From Desulfolithobacter dissulfuricans (GTDB taxonomy: Bacteria; Desulfobacterota; Desulfobulbia; Desulfobulbales; Desulfobulbaceae), in NCBI RefSeq assembly GCF_025998535.1, contig NZ_AP024233.1, positions 124,001 to 188,000 on the forward strand: DNA of 64,000 nt, in the 5' to 3' direction. Positions within the stretch are counted from its first letter, which is position 1, and each line of letters begins with the position of its first letter. Made by a program: the position numbers and the translations under genes. The notes under the pieces were generated by a model. The model was not told where the DNA came from and made no database searches. It saw only the letters and a program-made list of their open reading frames with translations. Of this stretch, positions 62,739-64,000 are shown one piece after another.

Positions 62739-64000
62739 TCAATCGTCGCCCGTCTGGAGTTCCTGCCGGGGAAATATCTTGCCCGGGTTAAGTATGTCGT
62801 TTGGATCAAAGAGGTTCTTGATTTTTTGCATGAGCGCAAGGGCAGTGGGGTCGAGTTCCTGGGCGAGAAAGGACGACTTGGTGATGCCGATACCATGTTC
62901 CCCGGACAGGGTGCCCTGGAGCTTGAGGACCCGGGTGAAGAGCTCCTCTCTGGCCTTGAGAGCTCGCTCAAGCTCAGCCTGGTCGGTTTTGTCCAGCATG
63001 ATATTGACGTGGATATTGCCGTCGCCGGCATGGCCGAAGGTGAGGATGGTCAGCTCGAGTCGCTGGCTCAGTTCGGTGGTGAACCGGACCAGCTCGGGAA
63101 TCCTTGAGCGCGGGACCACCACGTCCTCGCTGATCTTGTGGGGCCTGATGGCAAAGGTGGCCGGGGATATGGCCCGGCGAGCCTGCCAGAGTTCCCGGAT
63201 CTCGTCATCGTCTGTCGCCTGGCGATACGAGATCTTCCTGTCGGCAAGAAACCGGAGCAGCCTTCGGCTCTGGTCGGACACCTCGGTCTTGCTGCCATCC
63301 AGCTCCACCAGCAGCAGGGCCTCGGTGGACTTGGGCAGGGGGAGGGAAATCCTGTCCGCCACCACGCTGATGGCTGTTTTGTCCATGTACTCCAGGGTGC
63401 AGGGCGAGAGGCCGGATTGAATGATTTCCGCCACCAGGCCGGTGGCGCGAGACAGGGAGTCCAGGGTCAAGAGAAAGGTGGTCCTGGCCTCCGGGGCCGG
63501 CAGAAGCCGCAGGATCAGCCTGGTGAAGATCCCCAGGGTGCCTTCGGAGCCGGCGAAGAGATGGGTCAGGTCATAGCCGGTCACCCCCTTTTCGGTGCGG
63601 ACCCCGGTCCGCATGATCTCTCCGGTGGGCAGGACCACTTCCAGGCCCAGGAGAGAGTCGCGGGTTACGCCATATTTCACCGCGCTCGGGCCACCGGCGC
63701 ATTCTGCCACGTTGCCGCCGATGGTGCAGAATTTCAAGCTGGCAGGGTCCGGGGCATACATGAGTCCATGGTGACGGACAGCTTCCTGCAGCTCACCGGT
63801 GATGACCCCGGGTTCCACCACACAGAGCATGTTGTCCGCATCGATCTCCACGATCCGGTTCATCCGGCTGCAGGCCAGAACCACGCCGCCCCGCACCGGC
63901 AGGGAGCCGCCGGTCATGCCGCTGCCCGCCCCCCGGGCAACCACCGGAAACCGGTGCTGGTTGGCCAGGCGAAGGATGGCCGCCACCTGCGTCGCCCGGT
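62739..64000 (-). CDS. FAD-linked oxidase, glycolate/D-lactate oxidase type (GlcD), N-terminus outside window
   Basis: The frame is open to the window edge; about 40-50 N-terminal residues are missing compared with the usual 460. The FAD-binding PCMH-type domain shows PVVARGAGSGMTGGSLPVRGGVVL, GLMYAPDPASLKFCTIGGNVAECAGGPSAVKYG and DLTHLFAGSEGTLGIFTR. The C-terminal oxidase domain shows FGHAGDGNIHVNIM and GEHGIGITKSSFL. Such enzymes oxidise glycolate, D-lactate or other 2-hydroxy acids; the substrate is not decided. The stop abuts the queE start, so they may be co-transcribed though not related in function. Confidence 0.93.
   Translation of the reverse strand, partial: RATQVAAILRLANQHRFPVVARGAGSGMTGGSLPVRGGVVLACSRMNRIVEIDADNMLCVVEPGVITGELQEAVRHHGLMYAPDPASLKFCTIGGNVAECAGGPSAVKYGVTRDSLLGLEVVLPTGEIMRTGVRTEKGVTGYDLTHLFAGSEGTLGIFTRLILRLLPAPEARTTFLLTLDSLSRATGLVAEIIQSGLSPCTLEYMDKTAISVVADRISLPLPKSTEALLLVELDGSKTEVSDQSRRLLRFLADRKISYRQATDDDEIRELWQARRAISPATFAIRPHKISEDVVVPRSRIPELVRFTTELSQRLELTILTFGHAGDGNIHVNIMLDKTDQAELERALKAREELFTRVLKLQGTLSGEHGIGITKSSFLAQELDPTALALMQKIKNLFDPNDILNPGKIFPRQELQTGDD

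Overview
The window looks like chromosomal DNA of a Gram-negative, GC-rich anaerobe, most likely a Desulfobacterota (Desulfobulbales-like) bacterium. This is inferred, not proven. The pointers are a PEP-CTERM protein, LPS-type outer-membrane proteins (TolC, FadL), a DHH-CBS-nucleotidyltransferase, a fused cysteine synthase/cysteinyl-tRNA-synthetase-like protein, many two-component proteins and the rimP-nusA-infB-pnp gene order.

Layout. 1-1046 is the 3' part of a group II intron; an apparently identical full copy lies at 20305-22397, just upstream of typA. 1140-13931 is a surface-adhesion block. It holds a PEP-CTERM protein, a type I secreted adhesin with an N-terminal retention module and C-terminal RTX repeats, a LuxR-type regulator with a degenerate receiver, the secretion ABC exporter and membrane-fusion protein, a degenerate GGDEF-EAL receptor (LapD-like), a periplasmic transglutaminase-like protease (LapG-like) and a TolC-type outer-membrane channel (LapE-like). 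Together these form a complete c-di-GMP-gated adhesin system.

14082-20177 carries a DciA/DUF721 protein, the CysK-CysRS-like fusion, tRNA-Arg, a HIT protein, a lipoprotein and a helicase. 22443-31776 holds typA, a candidate tiny membrane selenoprotein, Nudix, HAD and PanE proteins, an OB-fold periplasmic protein, an SGNH hydrolase, GlgX, a DUF1566 protein and a single-domain response regulator. 31865-41443 holds a D,D-carboxypeptidase-type protein, an acyl-CoA synthetase, a FadL porin, an M50 protease, a tRNA nucleotidyltransferase, an unknown protein and an AEC permease.

41674-52780 is tRNA-Gly followed by the translation/RNA operon rimP-nusA-ylxR-infB-rbfA-nrnA-truB-rpsO-pnp. Its gaps are decorated with structured repeats and a long pnp leader hairpin. 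52909-58225 is a signalling cluster (PhnD-type sensor kinase, HDOD response regulator, hybrid kinase). 58633-64000 carries dut, an MBL-fold hydrolase, xerD, rpsU, queC, queE and the 3' part of a glycolate-oxidase-type FAD gene.

Two genes (the adhesin and the hybrid kinase) have broken frames. Every break can be explained by a missing base in or near a G/C run, so sequencing or assembly error is at least as likely as real decay.
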